DNA of 64,000 nt from CBDDIP01 sp965279405 (GTDB lineage: Bacteria; Actinomycetota; Acidimicrobiia; Acidimicrobiales; Ilumatobacteraceae): contig OZ257157.1 in NCBI GenBank assembly GCA_965279405.1, positions 4,278,001 to 4,342,000 on the forward strand. Direction: 5' to 3'. Under the pieces are notes generated by a model. The model worked only from the letters and a program-made list of their open reading frames with translations, was not told where the DNA came from and made no database searches. Each line of letters begins with the position of its first letter. Positions within the stretch are counted from its first letter, which is position 1. A program made the translations under genes and the position numbers. Shown here piece by piece: positions 1 to 13,473 of the stretch.

Positions 1-19
1 TCTTGATGGGAGTCCGCTA

Positions 20-483
20 GTGGCGTCAAAGGTGCAACGACAGCAGACGATCGCCAAGTTGATCGGCAACCACACGGTGACGAACCAGCCTCAGCTCGTC
101 GACCTCCTGGCCGACGAAGGCATTGCGGCGACGCAGGCGACGGTGTCGCGCGACCTCGAGGACCTCGGTGCCGTGAAGGTGCGCGTGCCAGGCGGCGAGA
201 CGGTCTACGCGATCCCCGAGTACGAGCCGGCGCGCCTGGCCCCCGAGGACCAGCTGCGACGGGTGATGGGCGAGTGGGTGGCCGAGGTGAAGCGCTCCGG
301 TGACCTCGTCGTGCTGCGCACGCCGCCCGGCTGCGCGCACGTCGTCGCCTCGGCGCTCGACCGCTCGGGGATGCCGGGGCTGCTCGGCACCGTCGCCGGT
401 GACGACACCTTGCTGTGCGTCGCCGAGGAGTCCGTCGGCGGCTCGGCCCTCGCCGACACCCTGCGCGATCTGGCGGGGATCTG

Positions 484-484
<1 letters not shown>
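20..484 (+). CDS. argR: Arginine repressor ArgR
   Basis: Transcriptional regulator of arginine biosynthesis (154 residues, usual ArgR length). The N-terminal half is a winged helix-turn-helix (ATVSRDLEDLG near residues 40-50 is the recognition-helix signature). The C-terminal half, from about residue 78, is the oligomerisation and arginine-binding domain, with the conserved GCAHVVASALD and a GDD turn. The GTG start at 20 is preceded by GGGAG at 8-12. The stop overlaps the argH start by one base (TGATG), so the two are co-translated. It is probably the distal part of an arg operon lying left of the window: a TGA at 4-6 may end the previous gene. Confidence 0.95.
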
Positions 485-1914
<1,430 letters not shown>

Positions 1915-1920
1915 CCGCGC

Positions 1921-2472
1921 TTGGCACGTCGGCTGCCGGTCGCCTTCTTCGCTCGCGACGCGACGATCGTTGCGCCGGAGCTGCTCGGCGCCACCGTCGT
2001 CGTCGGCGAGTGCAGCGGTGTGATCACCGAGGTCGAGGCGTACACCTCGGACGATCCGGCCAGCCACACGTTCCGCGGGCAGACGCCGCGCAACGCCGTG
2101 ATGTACGGGCCTGCGGGACGCTGGTACGTCTACTTCACCTACGGCATGCACCACTGCGCCAACATCGTCACCGGCGCGGTCGGTGACGGCCAGGCGGTGC
2201 TGCTGCGCTCCGTACGACCCGTCCTCGGCGTCGACGTGATGCGTGTTCGACGCAGCGGCGGGCGCGGCGCGCGACCCGACCGATCGCTCACCGACGGGCC
2301 CGGCAAGCTAGCCCAGGCGTTCGCCCTCGACCTGGACGACAACGGCGCGCGAGCCGTCGTCCTCCAGCGGCCGAGCGACTTCGACGACGCAGCGGTCGTC
2401 GTCGGTCCGCGGGTCGGGATCACGAAGGCCGTCGACTGGCCACGACGCTGGCGACTCGTGCCCGCCGGCTGA
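1921..2472 (+). CDS. mpg: DNA-3-methyladenine glycosylase (AAG/MPG family)
   Basis: Base-excision repair enzyme that removes alkylated purines such as 3-methyladenine. The 183 residues cover the whole bacterial AAG/MPG fold: EVEAYTSDDPASH with the catalytic glutamate near residue 37, the YVYFTYGMHHCANIV segment of the DNA-binding pocket, and TDGPGKLAQAFAL. The start is a TTG only 6 bases after the argH stop, so it is probably translated from the same message. In M. tuberculosis the orthologue (Rv1688, from memory) also lies just before tyrS. It converges on the following DUF2332 gene. Confidence 0.92.
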   Translation: MARRLPVAFFARDATIVAPELLGATVVVGECSGVITEVEAYTSDDPASHTFRGQTPRNAVMYGPAGRWYVYFTYGMHHCANIVTGAVGDGQAVLLRSVRPVLGVDVMRVRRSGGRGARPDRSLTDGPGKLAQAFALDLDDNGARAVVLQRPSDFDDAAVVVGPRVGITKAVDWPRRWRLVPAG

Positions 2473-2500
2473 TCTGTTCTCACGACCGTGCTCGCTGGGC

Positions 2501-3586
2501 TCACGTCTCCCAGTGCAGCCAGTAGCCGTGGGGATGCGTGGTGGCCAGGCGCTGCGCCGTGCGCACCCCGTCACGCCAGCGAACGAGCGACAGCACCGTG
2601 CGGTGCTCGGGCTCACGCCTCGTCGCCACGGGCAACCCCGGCGTCTGTGCGGGGCTCTCGGCGAACACCCAGGACAGGTCGCGCTGCGCACCGCACGCGT
2701 CGAGGGCCTCGACGTACTGCAACCGACGCTCGTCGGACAGGTAGTTGAGCACCCAGCTGTTCAGCACGACCGGGTGCCCGTGCTGCGCGGCGTCGGCGAC
2801 AAGTGCGCCGACGTCGTCGACGGCATCGCCGAGTCGAACGTCCGGTGGGTGCTGTCGAGCAAGGGCAATGGCTGCGCGGAGCCGTTGGAAGCGGTCCTCC
2901 TGATCGGGCCAGACGCAGGCCTCCAGCCAACGCACGGCCTCGTCGTCGGCGACGTCGATGGGCATCGCGTCGAGCCCGCGAGTGGCGGCGACGACCGGCA
3001 TCGTCGTCGGGATCGGCGGCTGGCCGCGGGTGCCGCACGTCAAGGTCACGGTCGATGCCGGCCCGACGGATCCGCCCGGCTCGAAGACGTAGTGGTAGCG
3101 GGGGAGCAGCTGGTTCAACCCGGCGCTCGTCCCGACGTCGACGAGCGACAGCGGGGCTGCGGAGGTGTCGGGGTCGAGCTCGCCGGCGATCATGCCCAGG
3201 GCCGGGAGGAACAACGCGCATCGGCCGATCTCGTTGGTCTGCGTGTGATGCGTCGCGACGATCTCGCCCAGCTCGTCGGCGTGCTCGAGCATGAACGCGG
3301 TCAGTGCCGGACCCGGGTCGCCGCCGCTCGGCGATGCGGTGAGGTTGGGGTAGAACGCGGCCAGCGCAGCACTGCTGTCGTCGCCTGCGCCGGCGAGCAG
3401 CACGTCGTGGACGGCGCACAGCAGCAGCGTCGGGTTGTGCTGTTCGGCAGGCGCGGCCAGCATCATCCCAGCCAGGCGGGCGTCGGCGGCGATGGTCCGT
3501 GCGAGGCGCCCGTACAGCGGCGCCCGCGTGTCGCACTCCTCGCCGAAGGCCTGGAAACGGCGCATCAGCTCGTCGAGATCAGCCAT
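2501..3586 (-). CDS. DUF2332 family protein
   Basis: Protein of 361 residues belonging to the DUF2332 family, common in actinobacteria and without a known function. Recognisable family segments are LYGRLARTIAADARLAG near the start, NPTLLLCAVHDVLL, VDVGTSAGLNQLLPRY (a Rossmann-like glycine turn), VVLNSWVLNYLS and a C-terminal HPHGYWLHW. The VDxGxSxGxN turn recalls SAM-dependent methyltransferases, but I cannot assign a reaction. The frame stays open far upstream across tyrS as a GC artefact. The ATG at 3586 is chosen because family homology begins there and a TACGCT -10 box lies 6 bases in front, implying a leaderless message. Confidence 0.85.
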   Translation of the reverse strand: MADLDELMRRFQAFGEECDTRAPLYGRLARTIAADARLAGMMLAAPAEQHNPTLLLCAVHDVLLAGAGDDSSAALAAFYPNLTASPSGGDPGPALTAFMLEHADELGEIVATHHTQTNEIGRCALFLPALGMIAGELDPDTSAAPLSLVDVGTSAGLNQLLPRYHYVFEPGGSVGPASTVTLTCGTRGQPPIPTTMPVVAATRGLDAMPIDVADDEAVRWLEACVWPDQEDRFQRLRAAIALARQHPPDVRLGDAVDDVGALVADAAQHGHPVVLNSWVLNYLSDERRLQYVEALDACGAQRDLSWVFAESPAQTPGLPVATRREPEHRTVLSLVRWRDGVRTAQRLATTHPHGYWLHWET

Positions 3587-3592
3587 TCGCCG

Positions 3593-3598
3593 AGCGTA
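3593..3598 (-). promoter_or_regulatory. Leaderless -10 box of the DUF2332 gene
   Basis: TACGCT on the minus strand, 6 bases before the ATG at 3586. The spacing puts the transcription start on the A of the start codon. No ribosome binding site is visible. Confidence 0.5.
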
Positions 3599-3643
3599 AC
3601 GAGCGTCGATCCGGCGGTGCACCGTGGCAACATGGCTCCTGCT

Positions 3644-4915
3644 ATGGACCTGCTCGCCGACCTCGAGGCCCGAGGCCTCATCCACGACACCACCGACCGC
3701 GCCGCCCTCGCCGCGCGGCTGACGCAGGGGTCGACGGGCATCTACATCGGCTTCGACCCGACCGCCGACTCGTTGCACGTCGGACACCTCGTCGGGCAGC
3801 TGTTCCTGCGGCGCTTCCAGCTGGCCGGCCACCGTCCCTTCCCGCTCGCCGGCGGAGCCACCGGCATGGTCGGCGACCCCGGCGGCCGCTCCGAGGAGCG
3901 CAACCTGCTCGACATCGACACGCTGCGGCACAACGTCGAACGGATCAAGGTCCAGCTCAGCTCCCTGCTCGACTTCGAGCCAGGGCCGTTCCAGGCGACG
4001 CTCGTCAACAACGCCGACTGGACCGAGGGCATCACCCTGCTCGAGTTCCTGCGCGACGTCGGCAAGTACGCCACGGTCAACCAGATGAGCGCCCGCGACT
4101 CGGTCCGCCAGCGCCTGGACAGCGAGAACGGTCTGTCGTTCACCGAGTTCAGCTACCAGCTGCTGCAGGCGAACGACTTCCGTCACCTGTTCGAGCACCA
4201 CCGCGTCGAGGTGCAGGCCGGCGCGTCGGACCAGTGGGGCAACATCGTTGCCGGCGTCGACCTGATCCGCCGGCGGTTGAGCCAGTCGGCGTTCGCCATC
4301 ACCCACCCGCTGATCACCAAGGCCGACGGCACCAAGTTCGGCAAGTCGGTCGGCGGTGCGGTGTGGCTCGACCCGGAGCGCACCTCGCCGTACCAGTTCC
4401 GTCAGTTCTGGATGCAGACCGACGACGAGATGGTCGGCACCTACCTGCACATGCTGTCGTTGCGCCCGGTGGCCGAGCTCACCGAGCTGATCGCCGAGCA
4501 CCACGCTGCACCCGAACGTCGCACGGCGCAGCGAGCGCTGGCGGGGGAGCTGACCGCCCTGGTGCACGGCTCCGCAGCCGCCGAGGCAGCCGCGCAGGCC
4601 GCCGAGGTCCTGTTCGGTGGCGACCCCACGCAGGCGTCGGCAGCGGCGTTGGCGACGGTGGCTGCCGAGGTGCCGAGCGTCGAGCTGACCACGCTCGACG
4701 GCGTGCGCGTGCACGACCTGCTGATCGGCGCCGGCCTGGCCAAGTCGCAGTCGGATGTCAACCGCTTGCTCACGCAGGGCGCGATCCGCGCCGGAGCGCG
4801 AATCGTCGGAAGTGATGGTATGCTCTCGCCTTCAGACCTGCTCAGTGGTGGTTTTCTGCTGCTGCGCAAAGGGAAGCGAGACTTCCTGGTCGGAAAAGTT
4901 TCACTGCCAGGTTGA
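3644..4915 (+). CDS. tyrS: Tyrosyl-tRNA synthetase
   Basis: Charges tRNA-Tyr with tyrosine in the cytosol (class Ic synthetase, 423 residues). The class I HIGH motif appears as HVGH at residues 45-48 and the KMSKS motif as KFGKS at 231-235. A C-terminal S4 RNA-binding domain covers roughly residues 350-410 (VHDLLIGAGLAKSQSDVNRL). ATG 3644 is taken as start; an in-frame ATG at 3632 would add MAPA. The stop codon (4913-4915) overlaps the -35 box of the rRNA promoter. Confidence 0.96.
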   Translation: MDLLADLEARGLIHDTTDRAALAARLTQGSTGIYIGFDPTADSLHVGHLVGQLFLRRFQLAGHRPFPLAGGATGMVGDPGGRSEERNLLDIDTLRHNVERIKVQLSSLLDFEPGPFQATLVNNADWTEGITLLEFLRDVGKYATVNQMSARDSVRQRLDSENGLSFTEFSYQLLQANDFRHLFEHHRVEVQAGASDQWGNIVAGVDLIRRRLSQSAFAITHPLITKADGTKFGKSVGGAVWLDPERTSPYQFRQFWMQTDDEMVGTYLHMLSLRPVAELTELIAEHHAAPERRTAQRALAGELTALVHGSAAAEAAAQAAEVLFGGDPTQASAAALATVAAEVPSVELTTLDGVRVHDLLIGAGLAKSQSDVNRLLTQGAIRAGARIVGSDGMLSPSDLLSGGFLLLRKGKRDFLVGKVSLPG

Positions 4916-4940
4916 CGCTTCGTCGTCTGCTCGATAGTGT
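4912..4940 (+). promoter_or_regulatory. Main rRNA operon promoter
   Basis: TTGACG at 4912-4917 and TAGTGT at 4935-4940, separated by 17 bases: a near-consensus vegetative sigma promoter at the head of the rRNA leader. Transcription would begin near 4947, about 300 bases before 16S. The -35 box overlaps the tyrS stop codon. I saw no second rRNA promoter in the leader. Confidence 0.7.
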
Positions 4941-4946
4941 TGCTAC

Positions 4947-5249
4947 TCGCCTCGTGCGGCCGTAACGGCACCGAGGAACGGCACCAACAAGGGCTTCGGC
5001 CCTTGCGTGCCCCGAGCTTCGGCTCCTTGAAAACGGAAGAGAAGACTGAACGCCAGTGCGGGCAGCGATGACCTCACCGTCGGATCTTCGGATTCGGCGC
5101 TGCGGTTGGACGCTGTCTGTCAATTTCACAAGTCCATCGGGTCCCAACCCGGTGGCAAATCAGTCAGATCTGGGTGCCACGGTCTCGAGTATTCCCTCGA
5201 GCGGTGCCCGGCTCTCAATCAGTCGGTCAGGCGCAAGCCTGACAGATTC
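4947..5249 (+). other. rRNA leader region, no protein gene
   Basis: Non-coding transcribed leader. It holds three tight hairpins: 4988-5005 (7-bp stem, TTCG loop), 5014-5025 (4-bp stem, TTCG loop) and 5226-5243 (7-bp stem, GCAA loop) just before the 16S start. Between them lies the left arm of the 16S processing stem. No credible reading frame is present. Confidence 0.7.
5021..5046 (+). other. Left arm of the 16S precursor processing stem
   Basis: These 26 bases are complementary to 6911-6936 in the 16S-23S spacer, with one G-U pair and one mismatch. Together they would enclose 16S in a long helix of the kind cut by RNase III. Confidence 0.8.
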
Positions 5250-6777
<1,528 letters not shown>

Positions 6778-6910
6778 AGCACAGTTCAATCGTTGGTCGG
6801 CATTCGTCCGACCCGGTTCGAACCAGTTCCCAGTTGGTGCACTGGTGGGTCAGTCGACCGTTTCGATCATTCGTAGGTTTCCCTCGTGATCGTTTCGCTC
6901 GACGAACTTT

Positions 6911-6936
6911 GTCTTCTCTTCCGTTTTGAGGGAGCC
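6911..6936 (+). other. Right arm of the 16S precursor processing stem
   Basis: Complementary to 5021-5046 in the leader over 26 positions with one wobble and one mismatch. Confidence 0.8.
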
Positions 6937-7106
6937 GGCCCCGGTTTGGGGTCGCTCACTCAGCGTCGGGTACGACCGCGCCGCCTTCGGGCAGGTGCGG
7001 TCCACTACCGCAACGCTCGCTCCTCGAGGGATCGAGGCCTTCCGTGGTCGCACGGATCGCATCTCCCGAGAGCTGGTGATCGTTGTTCGCCGCCCTTTGA
7101 GAACTG

Positions 7107-7122
7107 CAGAGCAAGCACGAGC
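7107..7122 (+). other. Left arm of the 23S precursor processing stem
   Basis: CAGAGCAAGCACGAGC is perfectly complementary to 10195-10210 just after 23S. Outside it, CCTTTGAG at 7094-7101 can also pair with CTCAAAGG at 10249-10256, extending the helix with a bulge. Confidence 0.8.
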
Positions 7123-7132
7123 ATCTTTGTTC

Positions 7133-10188
<3,056 letters not shown>

Positions 10189-10194
10189 ACAATC

Positions 10195-10210
10195 GCTCGT
10201 GCTTGCTCTG
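10195..10210 (+). other. Right arm of the 23S precursor processing stem
   Basis: GCTCGTGCTTGCTCTG, the exact reverse complement of 7107-7122, so the two ends of pre-23S can pair. Confidence 0.8.
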
Positions 10211-10257
10211 GAGTACTCGGAGGGCCCCACCCGGCCCGTCCTTGACAACTCAAAGGT

Positions 10258-10375
<118 letters not shown>

Positions 10376-10387
10376 TTCTCACTCGAT

Positions 10388-10416
10388 CGCCCCCGCAAGG
10401 GGGCGTTCGTATTTTT
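10388..10416 (+). terminator. Intrinsic terminator of the rRNA operon
   Basis: CGCCCCC at 10388-10394, a GCAA loop and GGGGGCG at 10399-10405 form a perfect 7-bp GC stem with a stable tetraloop. A T-rich run containing TATTTTT (10410-10416) follows. It is the clearest factor-independent terminator in the window. Confidence 0.88.
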
Positions 10417-10422
10417 CCGCCC

Positions 10423-10428
10423 TAGTCT
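10423..10428 (+). promoter_or_regulatory. Leaderless -10 box of the TPR gene
   Basis: TAGTCT, 9 bases before the ATG at 10438 and directly after the rRNA terminator. No Shine-Dalgarno sequence is visible. Confidence 0.5.
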
Positions 10429-10437
10429 CGGAGCGCT

Positions 10438-12054
10438 ATGCCGCCGAACCCCCGCCGCCCCGGCGCGTCCCCACGCCCCGATCGAACCCCTGGTCAGCGC
10501 ACTGGCGGTGCGAGCCCTGCTCGTCGCCCCGCTGCCGGCGACGGCGCGCGTCGTGGTGATGCCCGGCCCAAGCGCGATCCCCGCGCCGAGTCCGGTGAGC
10601 GCAGCGACCGTCGCCCGAGCGCCGGTGCGCCGCGTCGTGCGGCCGGTGCCGCCGGTCCGCGTCCGGATCGTGGTGACGGCGACGACCGTCCGCGTCGGTC
10701 GGCAGGTCCGCGTCCGGCAAGTCCGCGTCCGGCAAGTCCGAGGTCCGATCGTGATGATCGTCCGCGTCGCCCCGCTGGACCGCGTCCGGCGGGTGCGCGT
10801 CCGGCGAGTCCGAGGTCCGATCGTGATGATCGTCCGCGTCGTCCTGCCGGTGCGCGTCCTGCGGGTGCGCGTCCGGACCGTGGTGACGGTGATGATCGTC
10901 CGCGTCGTCCGGCAGGAGCTCGTCCGTCCGGTCCGCGCCCGGCAAGCCCAAGGTCCGATCGGGACGAGCGTCCGCGCCGCCCCGCCGGGGATCGTCCGTT
11001 TGGCGCTCGTCCGGACCGTGGTGACGGTGATGATCGTCCGCGTCGTCCGGCAGGAGCTCGTCCGTCGGGTCCGCGTCCGGACCGTGGCGAACGTGATGAT
11101 CGTCCGCGTCGTCCGAGTGACAACCGTGGGCGTCCGAACGACGGCCGAGGCCGTCCCGGTGGCGCCGGCCGCCCGGCTCGTGTGGCGCCGCGTCGGGTTG
11201 AGCGTCCACAAACCGCGGCCGAGGTTCGTGCTGCTGCCGTGCGCGCTACTCGTGGTCCGCGTGCGGAGAAGATCGAGGTGGCCCCGCCGCCGTGGGAGCG
11301 CAACGAGTGGGTGGACGATGGTCCGATCCGCGACGTCGCCCGTTCCGCTACTCGACGTGCCGCTCGCCCGGAGCCGGTCGAACCGGAACCGGATCGCGCG
11401 CCGCGTCGCGTGCGCAAGGCCGCCGAGCTGGCCCCGGAGATCGTCGACGATGTTCGCCAACTGGCTGCCCCGGCTCGCGTGGCTCGCTACCAGGAGCGTC
11501 TCACGTCTGCGGCGGAAGCGCTCGAGCGCGGTCGCTTCGACGACGCCAAGCGGATGGTCCAGCCCGTGCTGCGCGAGCTGCCGGACATCGCCTACGCCCA
11601 TGAGATCGCCGGACAGGCGTGGTACCGACTCGGTCAGTGGCGCAAGGCGGCCGCCGAGCTCGAGCTGGCACGCCAGCTCGACGGCACCCTGCAGCACCAT
11701 GCCGTGCTGGCCGACTGCTACCGCGCCCTGCGCCGGTTCCACGAGGTCGACGTGCTGTGGCGCGAGCTGCGCGAGGGCTCCCCGAACCACGCGCTCATGG
11801 CCGAGGGGCGCATCGTCGCCGCCGGTGCGATGGCCGACCAGGGCGACATGGCCGGTGCGCTGCAGCTCATGGCCCGCTCGGCCGAGGTGCCGCGCCGGGT
11901 TCGCGACTACCACCTGCGCCAGTGGTACGTGCTCGCCGACCTCTACGACCGCTCCGGCGACGTGATCAAGGCTCGCCGGTTCTTCAGCCTGGTGCGCGAC
12001 ACCGATCCGACGTTCGCTGATGTGCAGGACCGGCTGCGCACCCTCGGTCGCTGA
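10438..12054 (+). CDS. Tetratricopeptide-repeat protein with a repetitive Arg/Asp/Pro-rich N-terminus
   Basis: A 538-residue protein in two parts. Residues 1 to about 265 are low-complexity and highly charged, built from repeats of the type DRDDRPRRPAG and ARPASPRS, and very probably disordered. Residues from about 330 to the end are helical TPR-like repeats (ERLTSAAEALERGRFDDAKR, AGQAWYRLGQWRKAAAELEL, HAVLADCYRALRRFHEVD). The TPR part matches in context the TPR protein between tyrS and a NagD-like phosphatase in M. tuberculosis (Rv1691, from memory). The RD-rich extension recalls RNA-binding or condensate-forming tails, and the gene sits beside the rRNA operon, but no function is shown. There is no signal peptide. 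Confidence 0.8.
   Translation: MPPNPRRPGASPRPDRTPGQRTGGASPARRPAAGDGARRGDARPKRDPRAESGERSDRRPSAGAPRRAAGAAGPRPDRGDGDDRPRRSAGPRPASPRPASPRSDRDDRPRRPAGPRPAGARPASPRSDRDDRPRRPAGARPAGARPDRGDGDDRPRRPAGARPSGPRPASPRSDRDERPRRPAGDRPFGARPDRGDGDDRPRRPAGARPSGPRPDRGERDDRPRRPSDNRGRPNDGRGRPGGAGRPARVAPRRVERPQTAAEVRAAAVRATRGPRAEKIEVAPPPWERNEWVDDGPIRDVARSATRRAARPEPVEPEPDRAPRRVRKAAELAPEIVDDVRQLAAPARVARYQERLTSAAEALERGRFDDAKRMVQPVLRELPDIAYAHEIAGQAWYRLGQWRKAAAELELARQLDGTLQHHAVLADCYRALRRFHEVDVLWRELREGSPNHALMAEGRIVAAGAMADQGDMAGALQLMARSAEVPRRVRDYHLRQWYVLADLYDRSGDVIKARRFFSLVRDTDPTFADVQDRLRTLGR
10640..11130 (+). repeat. In-gene tandem repeats encoding the charged N-terminus
   Basis: Imperfect repeats built round GATCGTGATGATCGTCCGCG and GTGGTGACGGTGATGATCGT recur about seven times. 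They stay in frame, so they expand the RD/RP-rich segment of the TPR protein rather than being a mobile repeat. Copy number may vary between strains. Confidence 0.75.
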
Positions 12055-12068
12055 ACGACGCGTCCGTA

Positions 12069-12088
12069 CGTCCGGTCAGCCCCGGACG
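12069..12088. terminator. Hairpin at the convergent junction of the TPR and LD-carboxypeptidase genes
   Basis: CGTCCGG (12069-12075), a 6-base loop and CCGGACG (12082-12088): a perfect 7-bp palindrome between two convergent genes, overlapping the end of the minus-strand gene. There is no T-run, so it could be a weak two-way terminator or an RNA end protector. Confidence 0.4.
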
Positions 12089-13008
12089 CACGGTCCCACG
12101 GTGAGCGTTCCGGCGTCGGCGTCCAGCGACGCGGTGATCCCGATCGTCACCGCCAGTTGGTCGGGTCCTCCATCGCGGCCCACACCTCCGTGGCCGGCGT
12201 CGAGGCCGCCGAGGACCGGGATCCCGAGGTTCGTGAGCCGGTCGCGCAGGACGTCCTCGACGCGCCACGTCCGATCGACGTAGCCCTCGAAGCCGGTGAA
12301 CAGGCCGAGGGCGATCGCCCGCACGCCGTCGAGCGAACCGGAGCGGATGAGGTGGGTCAGCTGCCGATCGATCTGGCCGAGCCCGATGGTCCGTTTGTCC
12401 TCGAGGAACAGGATCGCCCCGTGCAGGCTGGGGAGCCCGGCGCCGATGATGCCGGCCACGGCCGACAGGTTGCCGCCGATGAGCGTGCCCTCGGCGCGTC
12501 CGGGCACGTGGATCGCCGCCGACGTTGCCGCCGGGTCGCGGTGCAACGTGAGCGGATCGGTCGTCATCAGCAACTGGCGCACGGAGGCGATGGCCCGTTG
12601 GCCGACGAGGCAGCCGTGGACGCCGGTCACACGGCAGCGATGCCAGAGCGCGAGGTGCAGGTAGGTGATGTCGCTGAACCCGACGACCGGCTTGGGGTCG
12701 CGGCGGACGGCCTCGACGTCGATGCCGTCGGCGATCCGGTACGCGCCGGCGCCTCCACGCGTCGTGAACACGGCGCGCACGCCGGGGTCGCGGAACGCAT
12801 CGTTGAGATCCTGGAGGCGGTCCTCGTCGGTGCCGGCCATGTACCCCCACTGATCGAGGGCGTGCTCGCCGGCCTCCGGACGCAGGCCCCAGCTCTCGAG
12901 CACTGCCAGCGCGTCGGCGACGCCCTCCGGTGTCGGGAAGCTGGCGGGCGAGAGCAACCGCACGCGATCGCCTGGCTGGAGCATCGGTCGCAGACCGCCG
13001 GGATGCAT
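12076..13008 (-). CDS. LD-carboxypeptidase (peptidase family S66)
   Basis: Muramoyltetrapeptide carboxypeptidase-like serine peptidase of 310 residues; family members trim D-alanine from murein tetrapeptides during peptidoglycan recycling. The catalytic triad can be placed: Ser112 in VVGFSDITYL, Glu203 in ILFLEDKRTIG and His273 in LGGLDAGHGG. The N-terminal LQPGDRVRLLSPAS is the family's opening strand. ATG 13008 is chosen (an AGGA lies upstream); an internal ATG at 12984 is possible. There is no signal peptide, which fits cytosolic recycling. Related S66 members instead degrade peptide antibiotics (MccF type), which I cannot exclude. Confidence 0.9.
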   Translation of the reverse strand: MHPGGLRPMLQPGDRVRLLSPASFPTPEGVADALAVLESWGLRPEAGEHALDQWGYMAGTDEDRLQDLNDAFRDPGVRAVFTTRGGAGAYRIADGIDVEAVRRDPKPVVGFSDITYLHLALWHRCRVTGVHGCLVGQRAIASVRQLLMTTDPLTLHRDPAATSAAIHVPGRAEGTLIGGNLSAVAGIIGAGLPSLHGAILFLEDKRTIGLGQIDRQLTHLIRSGSLDGVRAIALGLFTGFEGYVDRTWRVEDVLRDRLTNLGIPVLGGLDAGHGGVGRDGGPDQLAVTIGITASLDADAGTLTVGPCVRG

Positions 13009-13124
13009 CAGTTCATCCTGGCATCGTTCGACTGTCACACCCCCGGCGTACGGTCGTCGATGCGGCTTCCCCCTTGCGTCAACTCCTCTGCACTGCGCCA
13101 CCTCGGCGCGGGAAGGTCGTCATC

Positions 13125-13451
13125 ATGAACGTCGTCGTGCTTCGCGGAACCCTGTCCAGCGATCCGGTCGAGCGAACGCTCGCCTCGGGCTCGCGGCTGT
13201 TGTCGCTGGAGGTCACCACCGCGGAGGCCTCCGTGCCGGTCGCCTGGTTCGACGCTCCGGAGTCGAGCGGCCTGGCTGCCGGCACCGAGGTCGTCGTTGC
13301 CGGGATCGTCAAGCGTCGCTTCTTCCGCAGCGGCGCGGCCACCCAGAGCCGCACCGAAGTGGTGGCCAGCAGCGTCGTGGTCGCCGGCAAGCGAGCCCAG
13401 GCGCGCAAGCTGGTGGCCGCCGCCGCAGCGCAACTGGCCGACGCGAGCTGA
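13125..13451 (+). CDS. Small single-stranded-DNA-binding-like OB-fold protein
   Basis: A 108-residue protein that begins like SSB (MNVVVLRGTLSSDPVERTL) and continues with OB-fold strands (VPVAWFDAPE, GTEVVVAGIVKRRFFRSG, RTEVVASSVVVAG). It lacks the acidic glycine/proline-rich tail that SSB uses to recruit partner proteins. GGAAGG at 13111-13116 is a good ribosome binding site 8 bases before the ATG. It is probably a minor SSB paralogue. It stands alone, divergent from the LD-carboxypeptidase and convergent with the aldolase. Confidence 0.75.
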   Translation: MNVVVLRGTLSSDPVERTLASGSRLLSLEVTTAEASVPVAWFDAPESSGLAAGTEVVVAGIVKRRFFRSGAATQSRTEVVASSVVVAGKRAQARKLVAAAAAQLADAS

Positions 13452-13473
13452 GGCGCGTGCCGGCAGCCGGGCG

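Noticed and set aside
2513..3643. N-terminal extension of tyrS across the DUF2332 gene
   Set aside because: TyrS homology begins at 3644, the added sequence has no synthetase character, and the opposite strand encodes a recognisable DUF2332 protein.
4988..5005. Hairpin with TTCG loop as the tyrS terminator
   Set aside because: It lies downstream of the rRNA promoter, is not followed by a T-run and is better seen as part of the rRNA leader.
6815..6840. tRNA-like T-arm string GGTTCGAACC in the 16S-23S spacer
   Set aside because: No acceptor stem, D-arm or anticodon arm can be formed around it; a chance palindrome in a spacer that lacks tRNAs in this group.
10640..11130. Repeats near the rRNA operon as a mobile or CRISPR-like element
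   Set aside because: They keep the reading frame of the TPR protein, have no terminal inverted repeats and no transposase is present.
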